DNA of 64,000 nucleotides from Onthophagus taurus. Its lineage: Eukaryota > Arthropoda > Insecta > Coleoptera > Scarabaeidae. The stretch is from positions 19,468,001-19,532,000 of the forward strand of contig NC_091976.1 of the NCBI RefSeq assembly GCF_036711975.1. The letters are read 5' to 3'. Below are positions 39,901 to 48,019 of the stretch, in pieces. Below the pieces are notes generated by a model. It was not told where the DNA came from, did no database searches, and worked only from the letters and a program-made list of their open reading frames with translations. Position 1 is the first letter of the stretch. Each line of letters opens with the position of its first letter. A program made the translations under genes and the position numbers.

Positions 39901-40328
39901 TAATTGAACAATCAATGATTCATATCTTAAGAGCTTTAAGAGATAAGAAAAACTCTTTAATTTCAACAGTTAAAGTTTTTATTAATGAACCATCGATGGA
40001 TTGGGTTCAATATAAAAAATTTGAAGATTTATCAAAAGATTCAAATTTTTTTGGATATAATTGGTGTGGGGAAGAAAAAATTCGGCATGTTGAAATGAAA
40101 TTAAATGGGGTTAATTCCGTTGAAATTATGGTTGAGGAGTTGAAGAAACGGAAAGATGATGGAGTTATTGAGAAATACGTGGAATATGTAAGGGGGTATG
40201 AGGGAAATGTGCGTTCGGGTTTAAATGGTTTGTTAAGTGTTGAGGATCAAGTTAAATCTTTGTTGGATCACGCAACGGATCCTAATCTTTTATGTAGGAT
40301 GTATTTAGGATGGGAGCCGTGGGTTTAA
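18866..40328 (+). CDS. PRKDC: DNA-dependent protein kinase catalytic subunit (DNA-PKcs)
   Basis: This is the PIKK-family Ser/Thr kinase that is recruited by Ku to DNA double-strand breaks and drives non-homologous end joining in the nucleus. Coding exons: 18866-18986, 19043-19663, 19718-19920, 24784-31245, 36667-37022, 37079-40328. All junctions have GT/AG signals and consistent phase (1, 1, 0, 0, 2). The product is 3670 aa, somewhat shorter than the about 4100 aa of vertebrates. It is mostly HEAT-like helices, then a FAT region, a kinase domain near the C-terminus and FATC at the end. The ATP-site lysine is K3314 (FLIKVGEDLRQDQR), the catalytic loop is D3472-R-H-L-E-N3477, and the metal-binding motif is D3491-F-G. 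The last residues, ATDPNLLCRMYLGWEPWV, are the DNA-PKcs-specific FATC. Four SQ sites (S1809, S1812, S2328, S2331) sit in linker regions, the second pair where vertebrate proteins carry autophosphorylation clusters. No break is seen. Some insects, including Drosophila, lack this gene. Confidence 0.95.
19043..19663 (+). CDS. PRKDC: DNA-PKcs coding exon 2
   Basis: Residues 41-248, start of the N-terminal HEAT-repeat arm. It enters after TTGCAG, completing an Asp codon with the last base of exon 1, and leaves at GTATGT after CATATTG. The 54-bp intron that follows contains in-frame stops, which confirms that it is spliced. Confidence 0.85.
19718..19920 (+). CDS. PRKDC: DNA-PKcs coding exon 3
   Basis: Residues 248-315, more N-terminal HEAT helices (ALEILQHHSSYLYREN onward). 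Entry follows ATTTTAG and exit is at a consensus AAG|GTAAGT in phase 0. The 4.86-kb intron behind it carries a fold-back element and a tandem array. Confidence 0.85.
20046..21423. mobile_element. 1.4-kb fold-back element in DNA-PKcs intron 3
   Basis: The element is a long palindrome with arms of about 680 bp meeting near 20745. The left end CCTAAGTCTGACGTCACAGA pairs with the complement of the right end, which finishes GACGTCAAGGCTTAGG. Matching landmarks run through both arms: the GTTGTAATCACTGAACATTT region, CATATTTTATTTTTTCGAT, GGATTCCGTTAT, CTCCCTAATTTTTTAAGA, AATTACAAATTAAAGAGAAA and, at the centre, GGCGCGACGT. No transposase is encoded. The 122-codon frame at 20071-20439 is only a by-product. 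It sits in the sense orientation of an intron, so the primary transcript could form a very long hairpin. A truncated copy lies at 10470-10720. Confidence 0.88.
22200..22800. repeat. Inverted array of ~105-bp units in DNA-PKcs intron 3
   Basis: Two direct units (from about 22232 and 22341, 109 bp apart) share TCAATTTTGACAT and CTTTAAAATGAGT. Two reverse-complement units (near 22640 and 22741) carry ACTCATTTTAAAGG and ACTCACTTTAAAGG, the first also TGACAAATATGTCAAAATTA. The centre is near 22530. This looks like another non-coding fold-back unit abutting the element that follows. Confidence 0.6.
22808..23035. mobile_element. Short palindromic module with CTAGAACTAACACTAGACC motif
   Basis: From 22808 to 22954 the ends GACTAAACCCGCATGTTTCT and the complement of AGAAACATTCGGATTTAGTC form an inverted repeat containing the tandem-like motif ACTAGAACTAACACTAGACC. 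A further inverted copy of the motif (TTCTAGTTCTAGGTCTTGTG) lies at about 22987-23030, directly before the 173-bp tandem array. The same motif brackets the array in the last max-1 intron. It may be a terminus shared by a family of non-autonomous elements. Confidence 0.6.
23041..24475. repeat. 173-bp tandem array, five units, interrupted
   Basis: The phrase ACATTTTCGTATTTCT recurs at about 23083, 23256, 23429, 23602 and 24384. The first four are spaced exactly 173 bp and the last is 782 bp away, that is 173 plus an insert of 609 bp. Each unit also carries AGGCTTTA, TTGGGTTCATTATGAAC and GGTTTTGGTTCTT landmarks. There is no coding potential. Confidence 0.85.
23668..24274. mobile_element. ~609-bp insert inside the tandem array
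   Basis: The array unit is interrupted after GGCTTTAGCTGGGTATA and resumes at ATTATATATTT. The inserted DNA starts with a hairpin, GAGGTTTACTGGT paired with ACCAGTATAACCTC, separated by about 20 bases. No reading frame is recognisable. The size follows from the array period rather than from identified ends, so it is probably a non-autonomous mobile element of unknown type. Confidence 0.6.
24784..31245 (+). CDS. PRKDC: DNA-PKcs coding exon 4 (6462 nt)
   Basis: Residues 316-2469 in a single uninterrupted exon that begins FYLDKFITD after TTTAATTTAG and ends at CAG|GTTAGT. It covers most of the N-terminal and middle HEAT regions, the SQ-containing flexible linker (about 2310-2370) and the start of the FAT region, where YRRYRDGEIPDIEI corresponds to the conserved YRSYRHGDLPDI stretch of vertebrate DNA-PKcs. 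The 30-odd codons that remain open after 31245 are intron, because exon 5 continues the alignment directly. Vertebrate genes divide the same region among dozens of exons. Confidence 0.93.
31547..32233. repeat. Direct repeat, copy 1 (DNA-PKcs intron 4)
   Basis: About 690 bp that recurs at 32929-33652. Both copies share GATTTTCTACGGCAA, AATCCGTTGTCTTAACTA, TGGATGCTTTCTGTCCACC, GATTGCGGATTTCAGTTCCT, CATCTCCGTAGAAAGGAGCA and CTTCTTATCGAACTGTTCGA in order. The minus-strand frames carry no domain I can name. It is probably part of a retroelement or other repeat. Confidence 0.8.
32640..32928 (-). pseudogene. C-terminal end of a mariner-like transposase
   Basis: The minus strand at about 32830-32660 carries STOP-interrupted frames that include YGTPVENVDQLRERIERH and, one frame over, RRIAACIEANGGHFQHL followed by a stop. 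This is the typical tail of mariner-type transposases, which end in CIExNGGHFEHLL-like sequence. The catalytic domain is absent. CCTGTAT at 32920 may be the terminal repeat. Confidence 0.7.
32929..33652. repeat. Direct repeat, copy 2 (DNA-PKcs intron 4)
   Basis: Second copy of the 31547-32233 unit, collinear with small insertions and deletions and moderate divergence. Between the copies lies a mariner relic whose end (CCTGTAT at 32920-32926) touches the start of this copy. The arrangement suggests duplication of a segment together with, or followed by, transposon insertion. Confidence 0.8.
34080..35945 (-). mobile_element. RTE-type non-LTR retrotransposon, fragmented
   Basis: Reading the minus strand from 35945 down: an AP-type endonuclease domain (FRTWHVRFLYRIGAFKSL, VVALQETNW and, near 35460-35260, TWTSSDGRTFNQTDQVLID with RGADCHSDHYLV), then part of a reverse transcriptase (EEHQGGFRTERSSTD and FVDFKQTYDSIDRTVLYNI, 34880-34680), then the C-terminal region (NETWILL, INAFERKLLSRILG, and LQRLQVAGHVWM near 34170). 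The combination is typical of RTE elements. Large pieces, including the YADD catalytic block, are deleted and there are many stops and frameshifts. It lies antisense inside DNA-PKcs intron 4. Confidence 0.85.
35946..36666. other. Rest of DNA-PKcs intron 4, nothing recognised
   Basis: About 700 bp of intron between the 5' remnant of the RTE element and the exon 5 acceptor. No frame or repeat could be supported. It may include retrotransposon leader sequence. It ends in the pyrimidine-rich tract TTTTTTTTAACTTTCAG used as acceptor. Confidence 0.4.
36667..37022 (+). CDS. PRKDC: DNA-PKcs coding exon 5
   Basis: Residues 2470-2588 of the FAT region, beginning HDYHIAEIFYTSFF after TTTCAG. It ends two bases into a codon at GTAAGT. 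A 56-bp intron follows, closing with TTTCGTAG. Confidence 0.9.
37079..40328 (+). CDS. PRKDC: DNA-PKcs coding exon 6: FAT, kinase and FATC
   Basis: Residues 2588-3670. It opens with the rest of the FAT helices, continues through the ELEIPGQY signature that precedes DNA-PKcs kinase domains (about 3265), the kinase core (K3314, D3472, N3477, D3491) and the C-terminal FATC. The stop is TAA at 40326-40328. All catalytic residues are present and there are no frameshifts, which suggests active selection. Confidence 0.95.
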
Positions 40329-40394
40329 TATTATTAAGTTTTGTTTTTGTCGAGTTTAATATAAATATGATTATATACATTTTTATACGTACAA

Positions 40395-40400
40395 AATAAA
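40395..40400 (+). terminator. Polyadenylation signal of DNA-PKcs
   Basis: A canonical AATAAA lies 67 bp after the stop codon, implying a short 3' UTR. The region from 40430 to about 40860 holds nothing recognisable. Confidence 0.6.
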
Positions 40401-40866
40401 TATTTCCAAACATTCGTACTGTTTGCTCATAATCATCAGTATATCGTCGCCGGGCGTGCAATACCTCTAATGTGAATAATTACAAATTTTACAGGGGAAC
40501 GAAAAAACTATATAATTGAAGGAGATTCGGAAAAATATCATAAAAAATTGTATTGACGCTGATTTATATACATTTTGAATGTAACAGATCACACAAAAAC
40601 AATCGGAACACCTTTTTTCTCCAAAAATTCGCTTATGCAAGTCACATTGGGGGTATTGCTACATTTTAAAATATCACATTGTTGGTATTTACCACTTTAC
40701 GGTTTCATTGTACCTATTTTAGGATTTAGAAATAATATATTTGTGCAAAACAAATAAAAGCCCTGTCTACTCAGAAATTTATTATTATATTATTTATTTA
40801 TGTATAGAAATTTATCAAAACGCTTCAAAAGAAAATCAACTTAATTATTCAACTGAAAGAAAAACT

Positions 40867-43407
40867 TTAGTTTTTAGTTTTCTTCTTTTTATGTTCGTGC
40901 GGCAATGCATCGTAAAATGGATGATGATCTTTTTCTATAACTCCCTTTAAGTCTTGCAAGTGGTTGTATTTGGCGTCAGATATTGGCAGTTGTCTTTTAT
41001 AAAGCGGCATAGTGTAAGAAGCAGTTTCTTGAGGACATCTTCGATGAGGTAATTCTTGCCAATTTTTAGAGTAGTCCAAGGTGTATAAAACTTTACCATC
41101 AGGTAAATATTTTATTTGACGAACATCGACTACAACTGGATCTCCCACACGCTTTCCTGGCCTAATGGACGGAAAATTAGAAGGCATTTCATATTTTTTA
41201 AAGAAAGTGTGATCTAGAACTTTTATCTCGTATGGAAGATTTGGTCGAGCCAGCCGCATTCTTGCCACGTAGTCAGTCGGCGAGTTGATAGGAGGATGGA
41301 AGTAATGTTCTAATGCTGAATGGACAGAATCAGCTTCCATCATGGTATGTCCCTTTTGTAAGAAAAGCTGGTGAATTGTTACTTTTTTTTCAACGGCGAA
41401 GTCATTAAGAGCACTTGCCAAGACCTTATTGCGGTTTTGATAGTTGCATCCGTCCGAAATCAGAACAAATGATCTAATTTTGTTCTGGTCCTCCACCTTG
41501 ACAGCATGTAATCAATTACACAGGACGTGAATTCATTCGATGAAACTCCGCCATTGACTTCGTGCCATACTTATAGAGCAACCCTTTTGTCGTTTAACGA
41601 ATAAATGGTAAAATTGTGTAGTTGTAGCTTCAGCTTATAGTAGCTTTCTGAAGCTAGGAGTTTTGGGCATGTCAAAACACTCTGAAGGTTCATGGTGACA
41701 ACAAAGTTTTCATCCCTTGCTCTAGCCTTCAGAGCTGCTTTTTCTTCTCTACCAGCTTTTTCTTTTCCACGGTGAACATTATATTCGACTTCAGAAACAT
41801 TTCCACATTTATAACCAACACAAGTATCACATTGACCTTTGCGAGGTTTGTGGATAGATTTTTTTTCATCCCTCAAAATACATTTAAATGATTTAAAGTG
41901 CGTTACTTCTTTTTCATTTTCTGTACACCAAGTCTTGTATATTTTATACATATTTTGTTTTGAAACAAAAGCATTGTCAACATAATGTCTAGATGAAGAT
42001 GCTCTACAATAGTGTGACGGTACTTTTGGTATCAAACTAAGCCAGTCAACAACAAGTGCGGCTTCATTGCTGTTGCTGTATACCTTAACGAGTTTCTTTT
42101 TTGTTATTATTCATCGGAACTTCAGAGTGACTTATAGTATCATCTGTAGACGACTCAGAGACCGACCTGCTTTCTTTTAGCCATCTCTTCAAGCAGTCTT
42201 CACCCAAACTTAAAGTATGTAAAAACATCTTGTGACAAACTTTGAGTCTTTCCCTATTTCGCTTCGTAAGAAAATAGTCATGACCTTCATTTTTCTTGAA
42301 ATCACCATCCTTATTTTTTATGTCTTTTCTTCGTCTGCGAATTGGTCTGATGACAACGAGATTTCGGATAAATAGTTTTTTTTCATTCCAAGTATCTAGC
42401 TTCCATAGTCTTCGAAAAATATCTTGTCTGTCCTCATCGGTAAGTGAAGCGCACAAAAAAGATTTTTTTGTTATTTTTTCTATTTCTATTGTGTTGTGAT
42501 TGCATCTTGCCTTTAGATGTCTAGCTTCCCTTGGAGTACGTGTTATATGTTTTTCTTTATTTCTTTTGTAACCTTCATAACCTTTACCTCGAACTCTTTT
42601 TAATTTTGTTTCTAGCTTGTCTCCTCGCTTCAAATGTGTCCTTTTCTTTAAAATGATTTCGCCTTCCTCATCACTACTTTCTGGCTCAAAATCAGAATCG
42701 TTTTCTGCATTTTTTATTTGTTTATATTTTTTACCCATCTCTGTACCTCCTCTAGAATCAGAATAAGGATCTTCCGATTGTTTTTGTTCTTCTTTGCCCT
42801 CTACTGCCTCTTTGACGTTCTCGAACTTTTCACGGACTTCATCCTCTGTTTCTTCGTTGTTTTCTATGATACAAGGATCTTCGACAGATCCAAAATCAGT
42901 GTCTCTTCCTGCATTCGCCATCTCCTCTGGAACGTGAATGAGCACAAAATGTGGACTTCTTCGTAATTCTTCGAGTTCTTCAAGTCCGATGCTTGGATTT
43001 TCACCCAGACCAAAAGTTGAATGCCTATCTGCAGTTTCTACCTCATTCGATTTTTCCAGGACCGTGTCATTCGTGTGCAGGTATCTATCATTATTACCTG
43101 GCTCCTCTACGTAAATAATGCCATTACACGTTTCTAGTTGAATTGTCTTCTTTTCTTCTTCTATCAGATTGGTGTATTCCAATGGTTGTGGTTGTGGAAC
43201 TGCATCTTCACTTTTCTGCGACATATCATCATTCACTCTATCAAGCGTCCCATCGGAGCTAACTACATAATTTCCAGTAACTATTTTTGGTGGATCTGGT
43301 CGAGATAAACAGTTCCTTTTGGCACTGTCATTCATCTGCACCAGGTTCATTATTTTTCGTGTCCTTGAAGACATTTTTCCTGGAAATAAAATACTACATT
43401 CAAGCAT
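40867..43407 (-). pseudogene. DDE-like transposase of an unassigned family, nearly intact
   Basis: Three long minus-strand frames line up as one former protein of about 830 aa. From 43407 to 42085: an acidic, Glu/Asp/Ser-rich N-terminus with a basic patch near 42700-42540. From 42035, continuing in a shifted frame from about 42090: HYCRASSSRHYVDN, a zinc-like CDTCVGYKC, TMNLQSVLTCPK and LHNFTIYSL. From 41496 to 40867: FVLISDGCNYQNRNKV, KGHTMMEADSVHSALE, SIRPGKRVGDPVVVDVRQIKY and HHPFYDALP. The blocks resemble an RNase-H-like D...D...E layout, but the usual TxDLQ is TMNLQ here. Only about three lesions are visible: a frameshift near 42090, a TAA at 41571 and a frameshift near 41510. Similar proteins are common, uncharacterised, in insect genomes (from memory). 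A Sola-like DNA transposon is one possibility that I cannot confirm. Confidence 0.6.
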
Positions 43408-43417
43408 AAAATTATAA

Positions 43418-43440
43418 TATACTACATATTATGTAGTATA
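43418..43440. other. 23-bp perfect palindrome
   Basis: TATACTACATA, one T, then TATGTAGTATA, immediately upstream of the transposase-like frame that starts at 43407. It may be a terminal or subterminal motif of that element or of the neighbouring mariner-like element. Confidence 0.6.
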
Positions 43441-43716
43441 CAGTATGTCCCCGGATCGAGTTACAAAGAGGAAAGAAGTTTTTGTTATTGATTTTTCAAA
43501 CTTATCTCAGCATAAATAATGCGTCGGATATGTTCAAACTACTAAATCGCATGAATTTTATACTCTAACTATAAAAGTTAACTAATTATTTCAATTTTTA
43601 TGTAAAAATTGGACTTTTTTCTAAATTGAAAATTTTTCTAGTTCAATTTATGATATGTAACCATAGAAACCATAAAAATTACAACTTATGTTGGTGAGAT
43701 TAAGTCTTTTCATGCG

Positions 43717-44330
43717 ATGTTAACCGTGAAAGAGAGAATTTATTTAGTACTGTACTATGGTACTAGTGAATCATGTTTTCGTGTAGTTATACAAAAATTC
43801 CAGCAAAAATATCTCGTGTTGGGGCTCGCAAACTTATGAAAAAATTTTTGGAAACGGGTTCTGTATTATCCATAAAGAGGCAGACAAAGAGACTAAATGA
43901 GGAAGACGCTGCTTTTCAGGTAGCTTTTCAACAAATGATATTGTTTCTTCCCAGCATTGTCGTTATTGGAACGATGTAAATCCAATCATCCTTAAATTTT
44001 ATACGGTCAATGTACTTTCAACAAGACAGTTACCCAGCTTACCATTCACACATTGTGCCAAATGGTTAAATTTACAAGTTTGTCAAAAATGGATTGAACG
44101 AAATGGTCCTATTTGATGTCCTGATCTTACAATTATGGATTTTTATTTTTGGGGACGATTGAAATAAATTGTTTACAGTTAACCATTACAAGATTATGCA
44201 GAACTATTAAAACTAAGAATAATTAAAGCGATAGAATCTCTACCACTGGCGGAAATTCGTACGTATTATAAAGAATTTAGAACTCGTCTTCCAATGTGTG
44301 CCGAATTGGGAGGGAATTTGTTTGAATGAG
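43717..44330 (+). pseudogene. Decayed mariner-like transposase, internally deleted
   Basis: The start MLTVKERIYLVLYYG resembles a mariner-type helix-turn-helix N-terminus. After several frame changes, FQQDSYPAYHSHIVPN (around the second catalytic Asp, about 44010-44060), LTIMDFYFWGRLK (the third block, about 44130-44165) and a helical tail to about 44330 can be seen. The region with the first catalytic Asp is deleted. Multiple stops and frameshifts are present. Confidence 0.65.
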
Positions 44331-44541
44331 GATTTGTTCACTTACAAATAAACAATATTTATTACTTACATAGTGTGTTATTACATTAATTTACATTTAA
44401 AATATTTTAGCCATATTTTAATTTGATTTGTCCGTATATTTTTCACTAACAAAAGTTGTAACTTTTATTTTATATTATTGGTTTCTATGGTTACATATCG
44501 TAAATTGAACTTAAAAACTTTTAATTTAGGAAAAGTATAAC

Positions 44542-45198
44542 AGGACCAAGGACAGTAGAATCTAACAGGATTGCTACATGCATTGTATTTTTGTAGCCCA
44601 CTACGGGTTGGTTGCCCGCACTCTACGTCACACTATTTGCCACGCCCTGTTAACTGTCTTTCAGTACTATGCGTTTGCTGTGTGTTTTTAGAGATTTAGA
44701 GGTTACATGATAGACATTAATACGTCTAAAAAAAATAAAACTTCAAAAATAATATGAATACGTCTACGATATAACCTCTAAAACCACAGCAAACGCATAG
44801 AGCTGGGCGTGGCAAATGGTATGACGTAGTTTGCGGGCAGGTTGTCACAACAATGGATGTAGCAGTCCTGTTAGATTCTACTGTCCTTATAACAGGACTG
44901 CTACATCCATTGTATTTTTGTAGTCCACTACGGGTTGGTTGCCCGCACTCAACGTCACACTATTTGCCACGCCTGGTAACTGTCTGTGTTTTTAGAGGTT
45001 ATGTGATAGACATTAATACGTCAAAAAACATAAAACTTCAAAACTAATATGAATATGTCTAGGATATAACCTCTAAAAACACACAGCAAACGCATAGACC
45101 ATAACAACAGCTGGGCGTGGAAAATGGTGTGACGTAGTTTACGGGCAGGTTGTCACAACAATGGATGTAGCAGTCCTGTTAGATTCTACTGTCCTTGG
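44542..45198. mobile_element. Tandem dimer of a palindromic MITE, nested
   Basis: Two units of about 310-345 bp (44542-44888 and 44889-45198) each begin with an AACAGGA...TGCTACAT stretch and end with the complement (ATGTAGCAGTCCTGTTAGAT, then TCTACTGTCCTT). Each unit is itself palindromic (CGTTTGCTGTGTG against CACAGCAAACGC, and AGAGGTTA against TAACCTCT). A 10-bp direct repeat, GAAAAGTATA, flanks the whole dimer at 44532-44541 and 45199-45208, the expected target duplication. A related end sequence is found in the last max-1 intron near 53927-53957. Confidence 0.85.
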
Positions 45199-45354
45199 GA
45201 AAAGTATAATTTTTACATAAAAATGGGAATAATTAGCTAACTTCTATAGTTAGAACATAAAGTTCGTGCGATTTAGTGGTTTGAACATATCCGACGCATT
45301 ATTTATGCTGAGATAAGTTTGAAAAATCAGTAATAAATTTCATCTCCAAATTTT

Positions 45355-45730
45355 CATCTCCACACCCTCGGCTCCTCGCCTCAATCACCTCCCTCATCCA
45401 TCTATTGCCCCTTCTCCCAAAATCTGCATGCCCCCCGTCTCAGAATGTGTTCCAGTGTCTCCCAATCCTCTCCACACAGCCTACACCACCTCTTCACATC
45501 GTCCGCCCAATACCTGTTATCTCTTTTTATTGCCACAGCAGAATTTGGCCAACAATTTTTTCCCGTCCTCGTTCTCTTCCATCAACAGATACCTTGGCAG
45601 TTCTTCTGTCCATACCTTACATTATATCACCCTTCCCGTATCTGTGACCTTCTTTCCTGCCTATGTGTGTCCCTATCCCTCAGTTCTCTCCACATTTCAC
45701 CTCTCTTTACAACCTAAGTTTTGTTTTTCA
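45355..45730 (-). pseudogene. 3' fragment of a non-LTR retrotransposon
   Basis: Translated on the minus strand across two frames, this reads GTEELPRYLLMEENE-like sequence, then NRYWADDVKRWCRLCGEDWETLEHILRRG near 45440. The CxxC...H layout followed by a short tail is the end of the pol protein of many insect non-LTR elements. Stops and frameshifts are frequent. The plus-strand frames here are by-products. Confidence 0.6.
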
Positions 45731-46202
45731 CACTTCCCTTTTACCATCGACATAGCTGGACTGCGGGAGTGATGGTAGTGGAGATAACACCAAAAAGACA
45801 CCATGTTGGAAATACTCGGATACGTCACAATGGCTGAACAGCTGTTTGTTTTGAAATTATTGTAAATCTTTTAGATAACATCTTAAATCGATCGCTCTTA
45901 ACCCTAGAATACTAACGGTATGTTTATCGTTTTTCATGCTTATATGATTATGTTTTCATAAATTAGCTGTTGTGGAAGAAAATAGAAAGAAACTGAGGGT
46001 GGTTAATGTTTTTATTAATTTGATTTTTTCTAACTTGTATCATAGTTTGAAAAGAAAACGAATTAAGCTTGAGCATTTCGCAAACTTCTTTAGAGTGAAC
46101 CTCAAATAAAAGGTAAATGTGCATAGCACAAATAGACTTTTTTATTAGACATCTAAGAATAAACAAATAAATAATAAACATAAACAAATGAAGATAAATC
46201 AT

Positions 46203-46700
46203 TTCTGTTGTTGTTTACTGTATATACATCTTTTTATGTGATGTTCACCACACAACGCGTGACGACACAAATTGTGGTCGTCATTCTCCTCTTCACTGTA
46301 GGACATAAACTGCAGTAACTTCTTTGCCCTTTCCCTTGAGGGTATTCCTGATTCTCTGTAATAGGCTGATCTTGTAAAACTTGACATAGAGAGTCTTTCA
46401 ATTTTCTTGACAAGGAGGGGCAATTTTGTAACCTTTCTTGTTGCCATACTCTGGTGAGTTGTTCTTGAAGTTCAAGAACAAATTCTTGCCTTGATAATGG
46501 TGCCTGTCCTCTTTTTATTGCATTATGGTTATATATGACGTAGGAATTCACTGCTGCAATGTTGAGCATATTGTAGAAAAAACAAAGAGGCCATCTCCTG
46601 GTCTTTCTATTGATGCACATACTCTAAACCATTTGGTCAAAAGAATCAACAGCTTCTTTTGTCGCACTATAGATGTGGATTATATGCGGTGTGTTTGTTT
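46203..46700 (-). pseudogene. piggyBac transposase, C-terminal fragment
   Basis: The minus strand from about 46700 reads ATKEAVDSFDQMV, a stop, then RKTRRWPLCFFYNMLNIAAV NSYVIYNHN and, after a frameshift near 46280, a cysteine-rich tail (CSLCP ... CRHALCGEHHIKRCIY). The VDxFDQM motif contains the third catalytic Asp of piggyBac transposases and the Cys-rich end is the usual RING-like domain. The N-terminal two thirds are missing. Confidence 0.85.
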
Positions 46701-46727
46701 CTTGATTTATAGATTTTGTTTAGGTTT

Positions 46728-47200
46728 ATAAGACACAAGAGTCATTTTATCATCAAATGCAACATAGAAGTTCCACATTTCCGGGATTTATGGTCTTGTA
46801 ATTCCATAGAACTTTTAATAGGATTAGGAATGCATTTAATTGGATTAGGAATCAAGACTATAGGGTATCAAATAACGTTAAAATTTGGCCCAGAAATCAG
46901 AAGTTTTGCTTTAACATTAAATTTTTTATCCCCAAAGTCATATGATTATGTTAGAAATGTATTTTTTAAGGCACTTCCACATCCATCCACCATACGAAAT
47001 TGGTATAAATAGTGAAGGTTTACAAGCTCTAAAATACATGGCTGAACAAGATCAACAGAATCAATCAGAAAACACATTGATTTTGATAGCACAAAAAATG
47101 TTGGTTATGTTGATTTTGGTATTAATATTAAATGCACTATTAGTAAACATTAATTTTTGCAAATTTCGACAAAAATGTTACAATCTTTTATTTGAGCCAC
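46728..47200 (+). pseudogene. P-element-like (THAP9-type) transposase fragment
   Basis: The plus-strand frame encodes KFGPEIRSFALTLNFLSPKS, then YDYVRNVFFKALPHPSTIRNWY, the most conserved block of P-element/THAP9 transposases just before the catalytic core. A frameshift follows, then EGLQALKYMAEQDQ. The THAP domain and catalytic region are absent. It lies head-to-tail against the piggyBac fragment, with no intact ends visible. Confidence 0.75.
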
Positions 47201-47256
47201 CCGGTACAAAAATTTTTTTAGCGAAGTTTCAAACCAAAACTATAAATTATTTGTAA

Positions 47257-48019
47257 ATTAATTTAAAAAATGGAATTTTGGGGTTAAGAAATACTCTCAC
47301 GTCTGAATTTGATAAAAAATGCTTTAATAGATTTTTGTAAATACAGTAATAAATATTTCTACTATTAATATATATCAAATGTATTCGATTAGAAACAAAT
47401 CTCATTTGGGTTAATTCAACAATAAAATCCGAAAAAAAACCAAGAAAACGCACACTTTTATCATCTTCTTTTCATTCGACGCTTTTTTTTTTACTTTATA
47501 ATCATATAATCATCACTTTCAGTGCTGCTACGGTACTTATTTTTACAGCAAAAATTAATATCATCATGGTAACTTATTGAAAAAAATTAAAAATACAAGT
47601 TAGACTAGTTTTTCATCAATTATTATAAAATACGTCTCGTCATCATCGTTTCGACATCAAATTCCGTTGTATTTACACATAAGAACTTATTTAAAAATAA
47701 AAAATACATTTATTACTTCTGTGTATGTGTATATACAAAAATTCCTTGAGAGTATTGTCATATGAACATAATACAAATAGAGACTAAAGAAAAAAATTTA
47801 AATCACATTTCAGCACAGTTCTTAAATTCTTAATGTTTAAGTAATTAGGACTTAAATTTCATTAATAACACAAGATTATATAGGAGTTTGGATATGAGAA
47901 TACAAAATAGTCTTCTTATATGGTAAACTTCTATTAATCCAGCATCCAATTATCTGGAACGCCTGATAATATGGCATCTTCTTTAAGATCATGTTTTCTA
48001 AAATGCCAATTGTTAAAAA
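47257..48019. other. AT-rich intergenic DNA, nothing recognised
   Basis: No gene, RNA or repeat can be supported. Homopolymer runs and low-complexity AT sequence dominate. Confidence 0.4.

Larger units (their letters stand above)
43475..45340 (+). mobile_element. Mariner-like element with ~200-bp inverted repeats and nested insertion
   Basis: The left arm (about 43475-43690) and right arm (about 44450-44535 plus 45199-45340) are inverted copies. Shared landmarks are TTTCAAACTTATCTCAGCAT, AATGCGTCGGATATGTTCAA and GTAACCATAGAAACCA. The right arm is split by a 657-bp MITE dimer with a target duplication. Inside is a decayed transposase (separate entry). The outer right end runs into a retrotransposon fragment, so its exact limit is uncertain. 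Confidence 0.8.

Noticed and set aside
45405..45772. Overlapping plus-strand frames of 80, 114 and 90 codons
   Set aside because: They overlap in three frames and oppose the non-LTR pol fragment readable on the minus strand. They are pyrimidine-rich by-products.
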